A DNA stretch of 55,723 bases. Origin: Campylobacterota bacterium (lineage in GTDB: Bacteria > Campylobacterota > Campylobacteria > Campylobacterales > Nitratiruptoraceae). How positions within the stretch are numbered: position 1 is the stretch's first letter; every line of letters begins with the position of its first letter. The notes beneath the pieces are model-generated. The model ran no database searches. It was not told the DNA's origin and saw only the letters and a program-made list of their open reading frames with translations. This document shows positions 36,542 through 46,184 of the stretch, piece after piece. A program made the translations under genes and the position numbers. The DNA lies in assembly GCA_013153715.1 (NCBI GenBank), contig JAADDW010000007.1, forward strand, positions 1 through 55,723. The letters are read 5' to 3'.

Positions 36542-39189
36542 GAGGGATCCACCTCCTTCTGGAACTCCTTCTGGTTACCCTCATGATCCTCTTCCTCGCC
36601 GAATTGAAGGAGAAGACCCTGGAGAAACTCCTGAAAGAGGAGGGGATCCAATTCTCCTTTTTCGGGCTGACCTCCCTCGACTGCCTCAGAGTCGAGGGAT
36701 TGGAGTATAGGGGACTCCCCATAGCCCGAGAGATAGAGCTCTGCATCTTCTACCCCGACCTCCTCAATCAGAAATTGACGGTGAGTCGGCTCAAGGCCAG
36801 GGAGCTAGACCTCAACTCCATCGAGAAAATCGTTAAAGAGGGGAAGAGGGAGAGCCCATCGGACAAGGCCTTCTCCCTCCCTTTGGAACCCTCCATCAAA
36901 AGGGCCCAAATCACCGCCCTCTACCGCTACAGAGGGATCAATAGGGGGACACTTCTCGCCAGTGACCTCACCCTCAAAAGGGGAAATATCGATCTCCTGA
37001 TGGTTGAAGGCTTCGCCGCCAAAATACGGTCCAAGGGGTGGTACGACGGGAAGCTCCACCTCCAAGGGGTCATCTATCCCAAACCCTCCTATCTGGCTGA
37101 GATCGCCCCCCAGATCAACCCCCACTCCATCAAACAGATCCTCGTCACAACCGATATAGGGAGGTCGGGGCTCACCTACAGACTCCAGACAGGGGGGAGA
37201 GAGGTCTATAGGGGAGCCCATATCACCCTCCACTCCCAGGGGCGGTACAATTTTTCCTCAGGGGCCCTCCATTCGGAGAATGAGGGGAAAATTGAGATCG
37301 CCGAGAGCACCATAGAGAGCCGTTTCAATCTGGACTATCTCCAGAAGAAGCTCTCCTTCCAGGGAGAGGCCTCCATCGAAAATGGCCCCTATCCCATTCC
37401 CATCAAACCCTCCTTCTACCGAAGAATCGACCTCACCTTCAGCGGGACGCCGGACCGTATCTCCCTGGAGCTCCGAAACTCCTGGTCCCAGATCTCCGCC
37501 CAGGTGGAAGGGTTCCGGAGAGTTACCTTCTCCACCTCCCCAATTCCCCTGAAGGCCCTCCTCATCTCCCCTCCCCCAAAACTCGCCAACACCTCCATCA
37601 CCCTCAAGGGAGAGTACTCCGACAGACTGGAGCTCCAGCTCACATCAAATCTCGGATCCGGAGAGATTATCTTCGTCCCCCCCAGACTCAAAGGGAGTTT
37701 TGCCCTCAAGGACTTCGAGGGGATCAGGTTGAGCGCCCTCAACCCCATCGAGTTCCAAGCCGACTTGGACCGGGGGAGGATCTCCCTCCACTCCAAACTT
37801 CTCAGAGGAGAGTTCAGCTCCAAACCCCTCAGGGGGGAGGTGACCATCGGAAAGAGTAAAATCCATCTGAAAAGGGGCGATGGCGACCTGGAGTTCCGGG
37901 GAACCATTCCCTCACTCAAAGAGCTCGTCACCACCCTCTCCCGCCTCTACCCCATCGATATTGGTGGGATCGACGCCCACCTCCTCCTGGCCGGAACCTA
38001 TGACCCTGAAAAGGAGAGGTACCGCTTCCAGATCTCGTCTCCGTGGAGTCCAGGGAGAAGGGAGGGAAGCCCCATTACATTTTTGGATCTGAGGGCCCAC
38101 GGCGACAGGGAGAACCTCTATATCGACTACTACGCCCTCGCTCTGGCCAACCACGCCTTCTACTCCACCAAAACCTCCCATATCTCCTTCAAAGATGGGA
38201 CTATCAGCTTGGACCCCCTCTGGATCGAGGATAGAATAGAGGTCCGGGGCCGTTACAGCAAGGAGAGGGGCCGCTTCCTCCTGAAGGCCAGAAACTACAA
38301 CTACTCCTCGATCGAAGGGTCGGCCACCTTCGACGCCACCGTCAAGATTCTCCTCAAGGGGAAGAGAGTGGAGGCCGAGGGGGGAATTCTCCTGAAGGGG
38401 GGGACGATCACAATGCCCCCCCGGAAGAGGAAGAGCATCAGCGATCCGGATATTATTGTTGTCGATCTCCCCCAAAAGGAGGAGGAGGGGAGCCACTTCT
38501 TCCGGGAAAATATAGCCCTCAACATCAAGATAGATTCCCAGACCCCCCTGATCTACCGAATTCCAGATCTGGAGGTCCACCTGAAACCCGACCTCCTCCT
38601 CTGGAAGGAGTACCAGAAGGAGCTCCAACTCCTCGGTTATATCCACATTCTCCGAGGGAGCTACTCTCCCCTCGGAGAACACTATAGAATTCTGGCCAGC
38701 GACCTCTACTTCTACGGCAAACCGACAGACCCCCTCCTCGATCTCCATATCAAGACCAAGAAGGAATCCTACACAATCTATATCACCGTCTCCGGAACCC
38801 TCACCAACCCCATCATCCGATTTGACAGCGATCCCTACCTCCCCCAAAAGGATATTTTGACCCTCCTCCTCATGGGATCCAAATCCTCCTCCCTCCTCTT
38901 CAAAGCCACAGGGGGAGATCGGTTGGTAGGGGCCCTGGGCAACCTCTTCCTCAAAAATATGCTCTCCAGCATCGGTATCAAGCTGGATACCCTCACCCTG
39001 ACCAGCGATGGAGGGAGGTTGGGCTTTGAGATAGGGAAACGGATAGGGAAGAATATTCTCGTCATCTACAAGAATGACGCCGTCTCTACAATTATTATCC
39101 GCTACGAGATGAGCGACCATCTGGAGAGCGAGATCATCTTCGGTCCCCAAAAGAGCGGGATCAACTTCTACTACCGCAACCACAGGTAA
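36538..39189 (+). CDS. tamB: TamB-like translocation/assembly and lipid-transport protein
   Basis: 883 residues beginning at a TTG within the tamA stop (TTGA overlap). One N-terminal signal anchor (about 4-22, LLLELLLVTLMILFLAEL), a very long beta-rich AsmA-like/taco region, and the C-terminal DUF490 domain (about 640-880; ILRGSYSPLGEHYRILASDLYFYGKP, ITVSGTLTNPIIRFDSDPYLPQKDILTLLLMG). TamB bridges the inner membrane to TamA and carries phospholipids or helps barrel assembly. Shorter than E. coli TamB (1259) but normal for this phylum. Confidence 0.92.
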   Translation: MRGIHLLLELLLVTLMILFLAELKEKTLEKLLKEEGIQFSFFGLTSLDCLRVEGLEYRGLPIAREIELCIFYPDLLNQKLTVSRLKARELDLNSIEKIVKEGKRESPSDKAFSLPLEPSIKRAQITALYRYRGINRGTLLASDLTLKRGNIDLLMVEGFAAKIRSKGWYDGKLHLQGVIYPKPSYLAEIAPQINPHSIKQILVTTDIGRSGLTYRLQTGGREVYRGAHITLHSQGRYNFSSGALHSENEGKIEIAESTIESRFNLDYLQKKLSFQGEASIENGPYPIPIKPSFYRRIDLTFSGTPDRISLELRNSWSQISAQVEGFRRVTFSTSPIPLKALLISPPPKLANTSITLKGEYSDRLELQLTSNLGSGEIIFVPPRLKGSFALKDFEGIRLSALNPIEFQADLDRGRISLHSKLLRGEFSSKPLRGEVTIGKSKIHLKRGDGDLEFRGTIPSLKELVTTLSRLYPIDIGGIDAHLLLAGTYDPEKERYRFQISSPWSPGRREGSPITFLDLRAHGDRENLYIDYYALALANHAFYSTKTSHISFKDGTISLDPLWIEDRIEVRGRYSKERGRFLLKARNYNYSSIEGSATFDATVKILLKGKRVEAEGGILLKGGTITMPPRKRKSISDPDIIVVDLPQKEEEGSHFFRENIALNIKIDSQTPLIYRIPDLEVHLKPDLLLWKEYQKELQLLGYIHILRGSYSPLGEHYRILASDLYFYGKPTDPLLDLHIKTKKESYTIYITVSGTLTNPIIRFDSDPYLPQKDILTLLLMGSKSSSLLFKATGGDRLVGALGNLFLKNMLSSIGIKLDTLTLTSDGGRLGFEIGKRIGKNILVIYKNDAVSTIIIRYEMSDHLESEIIFGPQKSGINFYYRNHR

Positions 39190-39246
39190 CAGAAATTCTG
39201 CCCCCACAAGGGGAGTCCGAGAGGGGATTCCCTTATCCAAATATGC

Positions 39247-39252
39247 TATATT
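39247..39252 (+). promoter_or_regulatory. -10 box six bases before the DUF309 ATG
   Basis: TGCTATATT (extended -10) followed by six bases and ATG, without a Shine-Dalgarno; a leaderless arrangement identical in spacing to the UPF0306 gene. Confidence 0.5.
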
Positions 39253-39258
39253 TCTCCT

Positions 39259-39609
39259 ATGGAAAAGTATTGTCGAAAATTTCTCCAGCTCCTCGAAGAG
39301 GGGGATTTTTACGGAGCCCACGAGGCCCTGGAAGAGTTCTGGTTCCCGAGGCGGAGGGAGAGGAGTCCCGAAATTCTCCTGATCAAAGGTTTTATAAACG
39401 CTTCGGTGGCTCTGGAACTCAAGAGACGGAAATATCCAGAGGAGCGGGTCCTCCAGGTCTGGAGGACCTACTCCAAATACCGCCCCCTCCTGGCAGAGTG
39501 CAGAGAGCCCATCCTGGAGAGGGTGGAGAGGGTTCTCGACAGATGGTACAGAGAGTACCTCATCTCCTCCGAGGGGAGGGGAGAAGAATTTGAAAGAAAG
39601 GATAGATGA
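39259..39609 (+). CDS. DUF309 family protein
   Basis: 116 residues, all helical. The DUF309 hallmark is the first helix pair GDFYGAHEALEEFWFP (about residues 15-30, with the HE..E.W motif) followed by EILLIKGFINASVALELKRR. Function unknown in the family. It lacks a Shine-Dalgarno and may be leaderless. The stop overlaps the next ATG (ATGA), so they form a two-gene unit. Confidence 0.85.
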   Translation: MEKYCRKFLQLLEEGDFYGAHEALEEFWFPRRRERSPEILLIKGFINASVALELKRRKYPEERVLQVWRTYSKYRPLLAECREPILERVERVLDRWYREYLISSEGRGEEFERKDR

Positions 39610-40235
39610 TGCGGTGGCTCCTCCTACTCCTTCCCGTCCTGCTCTTCTCTATCAACGAGGAAAACAAGAGCGACTACTTCAAAATCCTCCAGGAGCGGCA
39701 AGACCCTTACACCTTCGACAAGAAGGCCCGCCTCGAACTCCAGAAGGTCAAGATCGAAGCGGAGACCAAGAAGAAGATAGCCGAAATAGAATACAAAAAG
39801 GCTGTCGATACCAAGAAGATCGAGAAAGAGACCGTCGTCGAAAAGGCGACCAAAGAGGTAGAGAAGGAGAAGATCTCAACCTCACCCAAAACCCTAGCCA
39901 TCAAGGCAAGGGAGAAGTTGATCTACTACACATTTATCTTCGGTGTCCTCCTACTCCTCCTCATTCTCTTCCTCTACCGCCGCTACCATATTACCAAGGA
40001 GAGGATAGAGATGGAGCGGCTCCGGGCCCAGAAAGAGGCCCATGAAAAGGAGCTGGAGAAGGAGATCCTCATCAAGGAGAGGGAGATCCAAGCCCAGATG
40101 GCCGGGAAATTGATTGATGCCATCGCCAGCGGAAAGCTCTCTAAGGAACAAGAGGAGAAGCTCCTCACCCTCGCCTCTACAGGGGCCAATCTCCTAGAAA
40201 ACAAGGGTAAGAGGGGAAAAGATCCCTGCAAGTAG
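39606..40235 (+). CDS. Membrane-anchored coiled-coil protein
   Basis: 209 residues. Visible layout: N-terminal signal-like hydrophobic segment (about 3-15), a Lys/Glu-rich periplasmic-type coiled coil (about 38-90, ELQKVKIEAETKKKIAEIEYKK), a membrane helix (about 104-125, YYTFIFGVLLLLLILFLYRR) and a cytosolic coiled coil (about 128-165) with a short helical tail GKLSKEQEEKLLTLASTG. Family not recognised. The tandem ATGATG start sits behind AAAGGA and overlaps the DUF309 stop. Confidence 0.8.
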   Translation: MMRWLLLLLPVLLFSINEENKSDYFKILQERQDPYTFDKKARLELQKVKIEAETKKKIAEIEYKKAVDTKKIEKETVVEKATKEVEKEKISTSPKTLAIKAREKLIYYTFIFGVLLLLLILFLYRRYHITKERIEMERLRAQKEAHEKELEKEILIKEREIQAQMAGKLIDAIASGKLSKEQEEKLLTLASTGANLLENKGKRGKDPCK

Positions 40236-40241
40236 AGGAAC

Positions 40242-40844
40242 CTAGACCTCTCCCACCTCCTCCTCGATCTCCCGATTGGGAAGGAGGAAGGCAACAGCTA
40301 TGAGGGCCGCTCCGTAGAGGAAGATAAACCAGTCGGCACTCTCCCCCAGGAGACCTGTCAGAGTCACCTTCCCCAGATCGGGACCCATAATCCCCTTCAG
40401 TTCAGGATAGAGGTAGGTGAAGAGGGCTCCGGCCACAATTCCCCCCACCAATCCTACAGCCACATCGATATTCCCTTCGCTGACGGCGACAGGTCCCGTC
40501 CCCGGACAGAGCCCCAAAATGGCCATACCGATAGCGAAGAGGGTCCCCCCAATCACCAATCCTCCCACCATAATAGGCTTCACATGGTAGTGGGCCCACC
40601 CCATCTTGATCATAAAGTAGAGTCCGACACTGGCTATCCCTATGGCGAGGAAGAGCATCTTCGGCACCTTAAACCCGTGGAGCATGGCAAAGCCTGCTAT
40701 TTTGTCGAAGGTATCGACCCTGCTCCACTGAATAACGACCCCGAAAATAATACCTATGAGGAGAATGACCCCTATCGATCCGTGGTTCTGCTTCTCTACC
40801 AGTTCTAGAGTGGTGGAGATGAACCGGACAATATCGAAATCCAT
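40242..40844 (-). CDS. YeeE/YedE-family transporter, subunit with CPGTG motif
   Basis: 200 residues from the ATG at 40844 (TAGGAG 5 bases upstream; 43 upstream codons rejected). Five membrane helices; the family motif GLCPGTGPVAVSEG (about residue 112-125) contains the Cys implicated in thiosulfate or sulfur-compound passage. This is half of a YeeE/YedE transporter; the other half, with AGGCTSGHFLSG, is the upstream gene, 8 bp away. In full-length YeeE both motifs occur in one protein; the split form is also known (PmpA/PmpB). Confidence 0.88.
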   Translation of the reverse strand: MDFDIVRFISTTLELVEKQNHGSIGVILLIGIIFGVVIQWSRVDTFDKIAGFAMLHGFKVPKMLFLAIGIASVGLYFMIKMGWAHYHVKPIMVGGLVIGGTLFAIGMAILGLCPGTGPVAVSEGNIDVAVGLVGGIVAGALFTYLYPELKGIMGPDLGKVTLTGLLGESADWFIFLYGAALIAVAFLLPNREIEEEVGEV

Positions 40845-40852
40845 GACCGCTC

Positions 40853-41353
40853 CTAGAGATTTTTGTAGAAGAGACGACCCGTCACGATGAGGACCACAAT
40901 GACAACCCCTCCAAAGATGAGGCCGCTTACGGCCGTCTGACTTGCACCGCTCAGGAAATGGCCACTGGTACACCCTCCAGCCAGACGGGCCCCGAAGACC
41001 ACCAGAAAACCTCCGATGAAGCTCCAGATGAGACGGCTAGCCACAGACTCGTTCTTATGTTTTCTCCAGAGGGGCGGGAGGACCCGAAATTTAAAGGTCT
41101 TCGTGATGAAGAGGGAGGTAAAGGAGCCTCCAATGAGAACTCCTATGAGGAAGAGAACCTCCCACGCTCCGGACCCTTTGATCTTCTGAAAATATTCGCT
41201 CTCCTGCAAACCGAAGAGCCAGCCACCCATGTAGCTAATGGCCGTCGAAGCTCCGATGGGGCGGTCCGCACCCCAAACAGAAAATGTGAACCAGATGAGG
41301 AGGGCGATGAGAATTCCGCCCGGAATCCAGCCGAGGCGCCGTGGTAGAGACAT
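40853..41353 (-). CDS. YeeE/YedE-family transporter, subunit with GGCTSGH motif
   Basis: 166 residues, four membrane helices. The motif FGARLAGGCTSGHFLSGASQTAVSG near residue 118 carries the second conserved Cys of the family. Pairs with the following gene to make a split YeeE/YedE-type importer, likely for thiosulfate or a related sulfur species, which fits a sulfur-metabolising chemolithotroph (inference). TATAAT at 41384-41389. Confidence 0.88.
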   Translation of the reverse strand: MSLPRRLGWIPGGILIALLIWFTFSVWGADRPIGASTAISYMGGWLFGLQESEYFQKIKGSGAWEVLFLIGVLIGGSFTSLFITKTFKFRVLPPLWRKHKNESVASRLIWSFIGGFLVVFGARLAGGCTSGHFLSGASQTAVSGLIFGGVVIVVLIVTGRLFYKNL

Positions 41354-41383
41354 GGGAGACCTTTATCGAGAAATTTTTGGGGA

Positions 41384-41389
41384 ATTATA
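41384..41389 (-). promoter_or_regulatory. -10 box of the YeeE/YedE pair
   Basis: Minus-strand TATAAT about 31 bases upstream of the ATG. Confidence 0.6.
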
Positions 41390-41433
41390 GACAAAAGGGG
41401 GGTGATAAGTAAAATAAATTAGTATGATTACAT

Positions 41434-41462
41434 TCTGCTATTTTTCTGATGGTGGCAGAAGA
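41434..41462 (-). terminator. Hairpin behind infC
   Basis: TTCTGC..GCAGAA, a 6-bp perfect stem 15 bases after the infC stop; no strong T-run on the minus strand. Confidence 0.4.
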
Positions 41463-41473
41463 GGGGGAGAGGA

Positions 41474-42010
41474 TTACCTCTTCTTCTCCTCCCTCTTGGG
41501 AACGACGAGCATATTAATATATCTCCCTTCCTGGTGGGGCTTCTTCTCAACCACACCAATATCTTCGATCATAGGGATAATACGGTTGAGGACCTCGACT
41601 CCTGCCTGGGGATTTGCCATCTCCCGCCCTCTCAGGAAGACCCTGAACTTTACATGTTTCCCCTTCTCCAGAAATTCTCGGGCATGTTTCACTTTGTAAT
41701 CTATATCGTTCTGGGCGATCTTCACCGAGAGCTTGATCTCCTTGACCTCTATCTTGGTCTGCTTCTTCTTGGCCTCTTTCTTCTTCTTCTCCTGTTGATA
41801 CTTGAACTTGCCGTAGTCCATAATCTTACAGACAGGAGGATTGGCATTGGGCGCCACCAAAACCAGATCCAGCCCCTTCTCATAGGCCATATCGAGGGCC
41901 TCGTCACGGCTGATTATCCCATACTGCGTTCCGTCATCTCCCACACACCGAACCTCTGGTGCCCTAATCTCCTCGTTGAGGAGCACCCTCTCCTCTCTTT
42001 TCCTACTCAA
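41474..42010 (-). CDS. infC: Translation initiation factor IF-3
   Basis: 178 residues with both IF3 domains: N-domain [31 protein letters not shown], the Lys-rich linker [17 protein letters not shown] (about 73-90), and C-domain [29 protein letters not shown]3 discriminates start codons and prevents subunit joining. The start is a TTG inside the thrS stop (TTGA overlap), with GAGG seven bases before; a weak start codon fits the known self-control of infC through its own start-codon proofreading. Confidence 0.97.
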   Translation of the reverse strand: MSRKREERVLLNEEIRAPEVRCVGDDGTQYGIISRDEALDMAYEKGLDLVLVAPNANPPVCKIMDYGKFKYQQEKKKKEAKKKQTKIEVKEIKLSVKIAQNDIDYKVKHAREFLEKGKHVKFRVFLRGREMANPQAGVEVLNRIIPMIEDIGVVEKKPHQEGRYINMLVVPKREEKKR

Positions 42011-43854
42011 AAGCGTACCTCACTGAGTTTCTCCTTTATACGATTTAAAAACTCTTTTTCACCTAAATTATACTGAATTTTTTCTCTTCTATCCCTTATA
42101 GCGATTGATCGATTTTCAATCTCCCGATCTCCGATTATTCCGACCAGCGGAACCCTCTGCTTCTCTGCATTCCGAATCCGCTTATTCAGACTCTCTCTCC
42201 CTCCGTAAATCTCACTATCGACCCCCATCTCCATCAATCTCTCCGCCAGTTCCTGGGCGTAAGGAAGATGGGCCTCTCCAATGGGGACGAAGATAATCTG
42301 GGTTGGAGCTATGAAGAAGGGAAACTCCCCTCCATAGTGTTCGGTCAGGATACCGATGAACCGTTCAAAGGAGCCGAGGATCGCCCTATGGATCATGACC
42401 GGCCGCTTCTGGCTATTATCACTATCCGTATACTCCAATTCAAATCTCTCAGGGAGGTTGAAATCGACCTGAATAGTCCCACACTGCCACTTCCGCCCCA
42501 AAGCATCGGTAATCTTAATGTCGATCTTTGGACCGTAGAAGGCTCCCCCCCCCTCATCGATCCCATACTGCCGCCCACTCCCATCTAGGGCCTCTTTGAG
42601 GGCCTCTGTAGCCACTTCCCAGATCTCATCATCTCCCATAGCCTTCTCTGGCTTCGTAGAGATCTCCATCTCATAGTCAAAATCGAAGCTCCCCATGATC
42701 TCATCGACAAAGGAGAGAACCTCCTGAACGGTGGGTTTGATCTGGTCCGGGGTACAGAAGATGTGGGCGTCGTCCTGGGTAAACTCTCGGACCCGAAAGA
42801 GTCCGTGGAGGACGCCGCTCTTCTCATGGCGGTGGACAACTCCATACTCAAAATATTTGAGAGGGAGCTCCCGATAACTCCGTTTCTTCGCCTTATAGAC
42901 CATAATGTGGCCGACGCAGTTCATCGGCTTAATTCCGTACTCGACACAGCTCTCTTTTCGGGTCTCATCGTCACAAATCTCAGTGAAGTACATATTTTCT
43001 CTGTAGTTCTGATAGTGGCCGCTCCTCTTCCAGAGTTCCGACTTCAATATCTCCGGACCCCGTACAGGTTCATACCCCCTCCTCCGATGGGCCTTGAAGA
43101 GGAGATTCTCCAATTTCGATCGGAGTCTGGCCCCTTTGGGAAGCCAGATGGGGAGTCCAGCCCCCACCTCCTCGCTGAAGATGAAGAGTTCCAGCTCATT
43201 TCCCAGCTTCCGATGGTCCCTCTTCTTGGCCTCTTCAACCATTTTGAGATGGTTTTTGAGAGTCTCCCTATCGGCAAAGGCGACGCCGTAGATACGGGTC
43301 AGCATCTCCCTATTCTCATCCCCTCCCAGATAGGCTCCAGCGACTCGGGTCAGTTTGAAATTTCTCCTCAGATAGCCTGTATGGGGAAGGTGGGGGCCCC
43401 TACAGAGATCCTCCCAATCCCCTTGGCGGTAGATGGAGACCCGCTCCGAGGGTATCCCTTTGAGGACCTCCTGTTTCAGATCGTCGTCGGCAAACTTCTC
43501 CCGAGCCTCCTCTTTGGAGATCTCGTACCGCTCAATAGGGAGTTTCCGCTTGGCGATCTCCTCCATCTTCTTCTCAATTTTGGAGAGCTCCTCCTCTCCA
43601 ATCTTCTCTCCTGTCCTGAAATCGTAGTAGAACCCCTCATCGACAACGGGTCCGACAAAGAATTGGGCATCGGGATAGAGCTCTTTAATGGCTTGGGCCA
43701 TGAGGTGGGCGGCAGAGTGGCGGATAACTTGGAGGGCCTCTGGAGAGTTGTCGAAGTAGATCGGTCTCCCAGACTGGGGATCCACTCCCTCGGCCTCCGC
43801 CCTCTGGAGATCGATGATCTCACCATCTTTTTCAATAGCTATCAGCTGTTCCAA
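42007..43854 (-). CDS. thrS: Threonyl-tRNA synthetase
   Basis: 615 residues from a TTG with AAGGAAGAG upstream. The N-terminal TGS domain of E. coli ThrRS is reduced, a known state in epsilon-proteobacteria. The editing domain follows ([16 protein letters not shown] with the HxxxH zinc-like motif near 47), then the class II core ([27 protein letters not shown] with the zinc Cys, [29 protein letters not shown]) and the anticodon-binding domain from about 510. Upstream of infC with overlap. TATAAT at 43881-43886. Confidence 0.98.
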   Translation of the reverse strand: MEQLIAIEKDGEIIDLQRAEAEGVDPQSGRPIYFDNSPEALQVIRHSAAHLMAQAIKELYPDAQFFVGPVVDEGFYYDFRTGEKIGEEELSKIEKKMEEIAKRKLPIERYEISKEEAREKFADDDLKQEVLKGIPSERVSIYRQGDWEDLCRGPHLPHTGYLRRNFKLTRVAGAYLGGDENREMLTRIYGVAFADRETLKNHLKMVEEAKKRDHRKLGNELELFIFSEEVGAGLPIWLPKGARLRSKLENLLFKAHRRRGYEPVRGPEILKSELWKRSGHYQNYRENMYFTEICDDETRKESCVEYGIKPMNCVGHIMVYKAKKRSYRELPLKYFEYGVVHRHEKSGVLHGLFRVREFTQDDAHIFCTPDQIKPTVQEVLSFVDEIMGSFDFDYEMEISTKPEKAMGDDEIWEVATEALKEALDGSGRQYGIDEGGGAFYGPKIDIKITDALGRKWQCGTIQVDFNLPERFELEYTDSDNSQKRPVMIHRAILGSFERFIGILTEHYGGEFPFFIAPTQIIFVPIGEAHLPYAQELAERLMEMGVDSEIYGGRESLNKRIRNAEKQRVPLVGIIGDREIENRSIAIRDRREKIQYNLGEKEFLNRIKEKLSEVRF

Positions 43855-43880
43855 CTCTCTTCCTTGGAATTTTTGGGTAG

Positions 43881-43886
43881 ATTATA
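43881..43886 (-). promoter_or_regulatory. -10 box of thrS-infC
   Basis: Minus-strand TGCTATAAT (extended -10) 26 bases before the thrS start. Confidence 0.6.
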
Positions 43887-43958
43887 GCAAATTTGGAGGA
43901 GGAGTATCGGCAGAAGGAGTTCTCTTTTGAGGGTGGTTAGAAAAAATGGAAGGCTCTG

Positions 43959-44033
43959 TGGTGGTCGCGAGAGGATTCGAACCTCTGACCACTACGATGT
44001 CAACGTAGTGCTCTACCCCTGAGCTACGCGACC
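43959..44033 (-). tRNA. tRNA-Val (anticodon GAC)
   Basis: A complete 75-nt cloverleaf on the minus strand with encoded CCA: acceptor GGTCGCG/CGCGACC, D-arm GCTC..GAGC, anticodon stem CTACG/CGTAG with loop TTGACAT (anticodon GAC, valine), T-arm AGAGG-TTCGAAT-CCTCT. Its first 21 bases are also the end of lspA. A short T-run (TTTTTT) follows about 12 bases after the CCA, a plausible terminator for a glmM-lspA-tRNA transcript. Confidence 0.97.
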
Positions 44034-44465
44034 GTGCTCTTTGAGATGGAAGTATAGCAAAAAAATAACTGCCAAGTCAATAACCATATCTGCAAAGTTG
44101 AAGACAGCAAAATCGAAGAAGCAGTGCCAATAGATATAATCGATGACTCCGCCGTAGAGGAAGCGGTCGTAGAGATTTCCGAGGGCGGCCCCGAGGAACA
44201 TTCCCGATACCAGAGGGTGGCGCTCCAGGGTTCCCTCCCGATGGAGATAGAGGAGGGCAAGGGAGATAACTCCGAGGAGAATCCATTTGAGCCACTCTCC
44301 CAGAGAGGCGAAGAGGCTGAAGGCGACCCCTCTGTTGAGGACATATCCGAAGGTAATACAGGAGCTGTCCCAAAAAAAACCGTTGAGGAAGAGCTCCTTG
44401 AGGGCTCTGTCGATGGAGAAGACCCCCGCCGCCATGAGGAGGAGTCCCAGATACCACCTCTTCAT
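44013..44465 (-). CDS. lspA: Lipoprotein signal peptidase II
   Basis: 150 residues, four membrane helices. Catalytic aspartates are in [11 protein letters not shown] (about residue 100) and [10 protein letters not shown] (about 124), with [10 protein letters not shown] near 43. LspA cleaves prolipoprotein signal peptides before the modified Cys; the VolA-like lipoprotein in this window is a likely substrate. The start overlaps glmM by 4 bp (ATGA). The final codons, G-R-V-A-Q-G-stop, are the first 21 nt of the downstream tRNA-Val gene on the same strand. Confidence 0.96.
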   Translation of the reverse strand: MKRWYLGLLLMAAGVFSIDRALKELFLNGFFWDSSCITFGYVLNRGVAFSLFASLGEWLKWILLGVISLALLYLHREGTLERHPLVSGMFLGAALGNLYDRFLYGGVIDYIYWHCFFDFAVFNFADMVIDLAVIFLLYFHLKEHGRVAQG

Positions 44466-45799
44466 CGTAGCTCTTTTTCCAGAAAATCGAGGAGCTCCCT
44501 CAAACTCCGGTCCAGGAGCTTCTGATCCTTCCCTTCCAAGAGGATCCGAAGCTTGTTCTCCGTCCCGCTATACCGAATGAGGGGACGCAACCCCCGCTTC
44601 TCTATCTCTTGAAGCAACTCCCTATACCCTTTGATCTTCTCCAGGGGCTTTTTCTCCCGAACCTCGATACTCTCCAACCGCTGGGGGTAGAGCTGAAAGG
44701 GGTTGAGGACTTCGCTGGCCCTCTTTCCCTTCCGGAGCATCATAGCTATAATCTGGAGGGCTGTGGCAATTCCATCTCCGGTCTTGGAGTAGTCGCCGAA
44801 GATAATATGGCCGCTCTGCTCTCCCCCGAAATTGAGGCCGTGGCGCCGCATCTCATCGACCACATATTTATCTCCGACACCGCACCGGATCAGCTGGATT
44901 CCCTCCTTCTTCAGAAAATCTTCCAGCCCCTGATTGCTCATGACGGTCGCCACCATCTTCCCATTTCTCAAGACCCCCTGCTCTTTGAGGTAGAGGGCCA
45001 GAGCTCCGAGGATCTTATCTCCATCTACAATCTCCCCCCTCTCATCGACAACCACCAATCTATCGGCATCTCCGTCCAGGGCGAAACCGACATCGGCCCG
45101 ATATTTGAGGACCTCCTTGGCCAACTGCTCTGGATAGATGGCCCCGCACCCCTGGTTGATATTGAAGCCGTTGGGCTCATTGTTGATAACGATCACCTCG
45201 GCCCCTAGCTCGCTGAAGACTGTGGGGGCAACCCTGTAGGCGGCTCCGTTGGCCGTGTCGATGACAATCCTCAACCCCCCCAGGGTCAAGTCCTTGGGAA
45301 AGGAGTTTTTCAGGTGGACAATGTATCGACCGATAACATCGTCGATCCTCTTGGAGGAACCGATCTCCTTCTCCACCTTCTGGTTCTCCTGGATCACCTC
45401 ATCGTCGAAATAGATCTTTTCTATCGCCCTCTCATCGCTCTCCTGGAGCTTATCCCCCCTGCTGTTGAAGAATTTGATCCCGTTGTCGTAATAGGGATTA
45501 TGGGAGGCGCTAATCATAATCCCGGCATCGCACCGCATATCCTCTGTCAGGAAGGCGACGGCGGGGGTTGGCATCGGACCGATCTGAATTACATTGTAGC
45601 CGACAGCTGTCAGACCGCTCACAAGGGCGTTTTCAATCATATACCCGCTCCGTCGAGTATCCTTGCCAACAATGATCTTATTGGTTCTGCTCCCCTTCCG
45701 AAAGTAGATACCTGCGGCCATAGCCAGCCTCATCGCCACGGGAGCGGTCAGCTTCTTTCCCGCCTTCCCCCGAACTCCGTCTGTTCCAAAGAGCTCCAT
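44462..45799 (-). CDS. glmM: Phosphoglucosamine mutase
   Basis: 445 residues. N-terminal [12 protein letters not shown], the phosphoserine loop [12 protein letters not shown] (Ser about residue 96), metal loop [12 protein letters not shown] (about 238), sugar loop GGEQSGHII (about 322) and phosphate loop [11 protein letters not shown] (about 410). Interconverts glucosamine-6-phosphate and glucosamine-1-phosphate for peptidoglycan and LPS. First gene of the glmM-lspA-tRNA-Val unit and divergent from rpsT. Confidence 0.98.
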   Translation of the reverse strand: MELFGTDGVRGKAGKKLTAPVAMRLAMAAGIYFRKGSRTNKIIVGKDTRRSGYMIENALVSGLTAVGYNVIQIGPMPTPAVAFLTEDMRCDAGIMISASHNPYYDNGIKFFNSRGDKLQESDERAIEKIYFDDEVIQENQKVEKEIGSSKRIDDVIGRYIVHLKNSFPKDLTLGGLRIVIDTANGAAYRVAPTVFSELGAEVIVINNEPNGFNINQGCGAIYPEQLAKEVLKYRADVGFALDGDADRLVVVDERGEIVDGDKILGALALYLKEQGVLRNGKMVATVMSNQGLEDFLKKEGIQLIRCGVGDKYVVDEMRRHGLNFGGEQSGHIIFGDYSKTGDGIATALQIIAMMLRKGKRASEVLNPFQLYPQRLESIEVREKKPLEKIKGYRELLQEIEKRGLRPLIRYSGTENKLRILLEGKDQKLLDRSLRELLDFLEKELR

Positions 45800-45899
45800 A
45801 CCTCTCCCTTGACAAGCTTAAATTTTCATTAATTTAATCTCTGTTTAAACTTTTTTTGGGTAGCATTTTAGCCAAAATTCATTTAAAAAGGATTGAAGC

Positions 45900-46175
45900 G
45901 TGGCAAACACCAAATCGGCTCTCAAACGGATTCGACAGACCAAGAAGAGGACAGAGAGAAACCGCTTCTACCGAACCAGAATGAAGAATATCATCAAGGC
46001 TGTCAGAGAGGCTGTAGCGGCAGGCGACAAAGAGCGGGCAATTGAGGCCCTCAAGGTTGCCAATAAGCGGCTCCACGAGTATGTGAGCAAGGGGATCATC
46101 AAGAAGAACAACGCCTCCAGAAAGGTATCGAAACTCCACAAACTCGTTAACTCCATGGACAACGAAGCGGCCTAA
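45900..46175 (+). CDS. rpsT: 30S ribosomal protein S20
   Basis: 91 residues, basic and helical, starting (M)[20 protein letters not shown], a standard S20 N-terminus that binds 16S rRNA. GTG start with AAAAAGGA about 7 bases upstream. It is followed after 9 bp by prfA; the rpsT-prfA pair is a familiar arrangement in Campylobacterota. Confidence 0.97.
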   Translation: MANTKSALKRIRQTKKRTERNRFYRTRMKNIIKAVREAVAAGDKERAIEALKVANKRLHEYVSKGIIKKNNASRKVSKLHKLVNSMDNEAA

Positions 46176-46184
46176 CGGGACGGA

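Noticed and set aside
37912..39321. 469-codon minus-strand frame over tamB
   Set aside because: Antisense to the conserved DUF490 domain; low-complexity acidic product.
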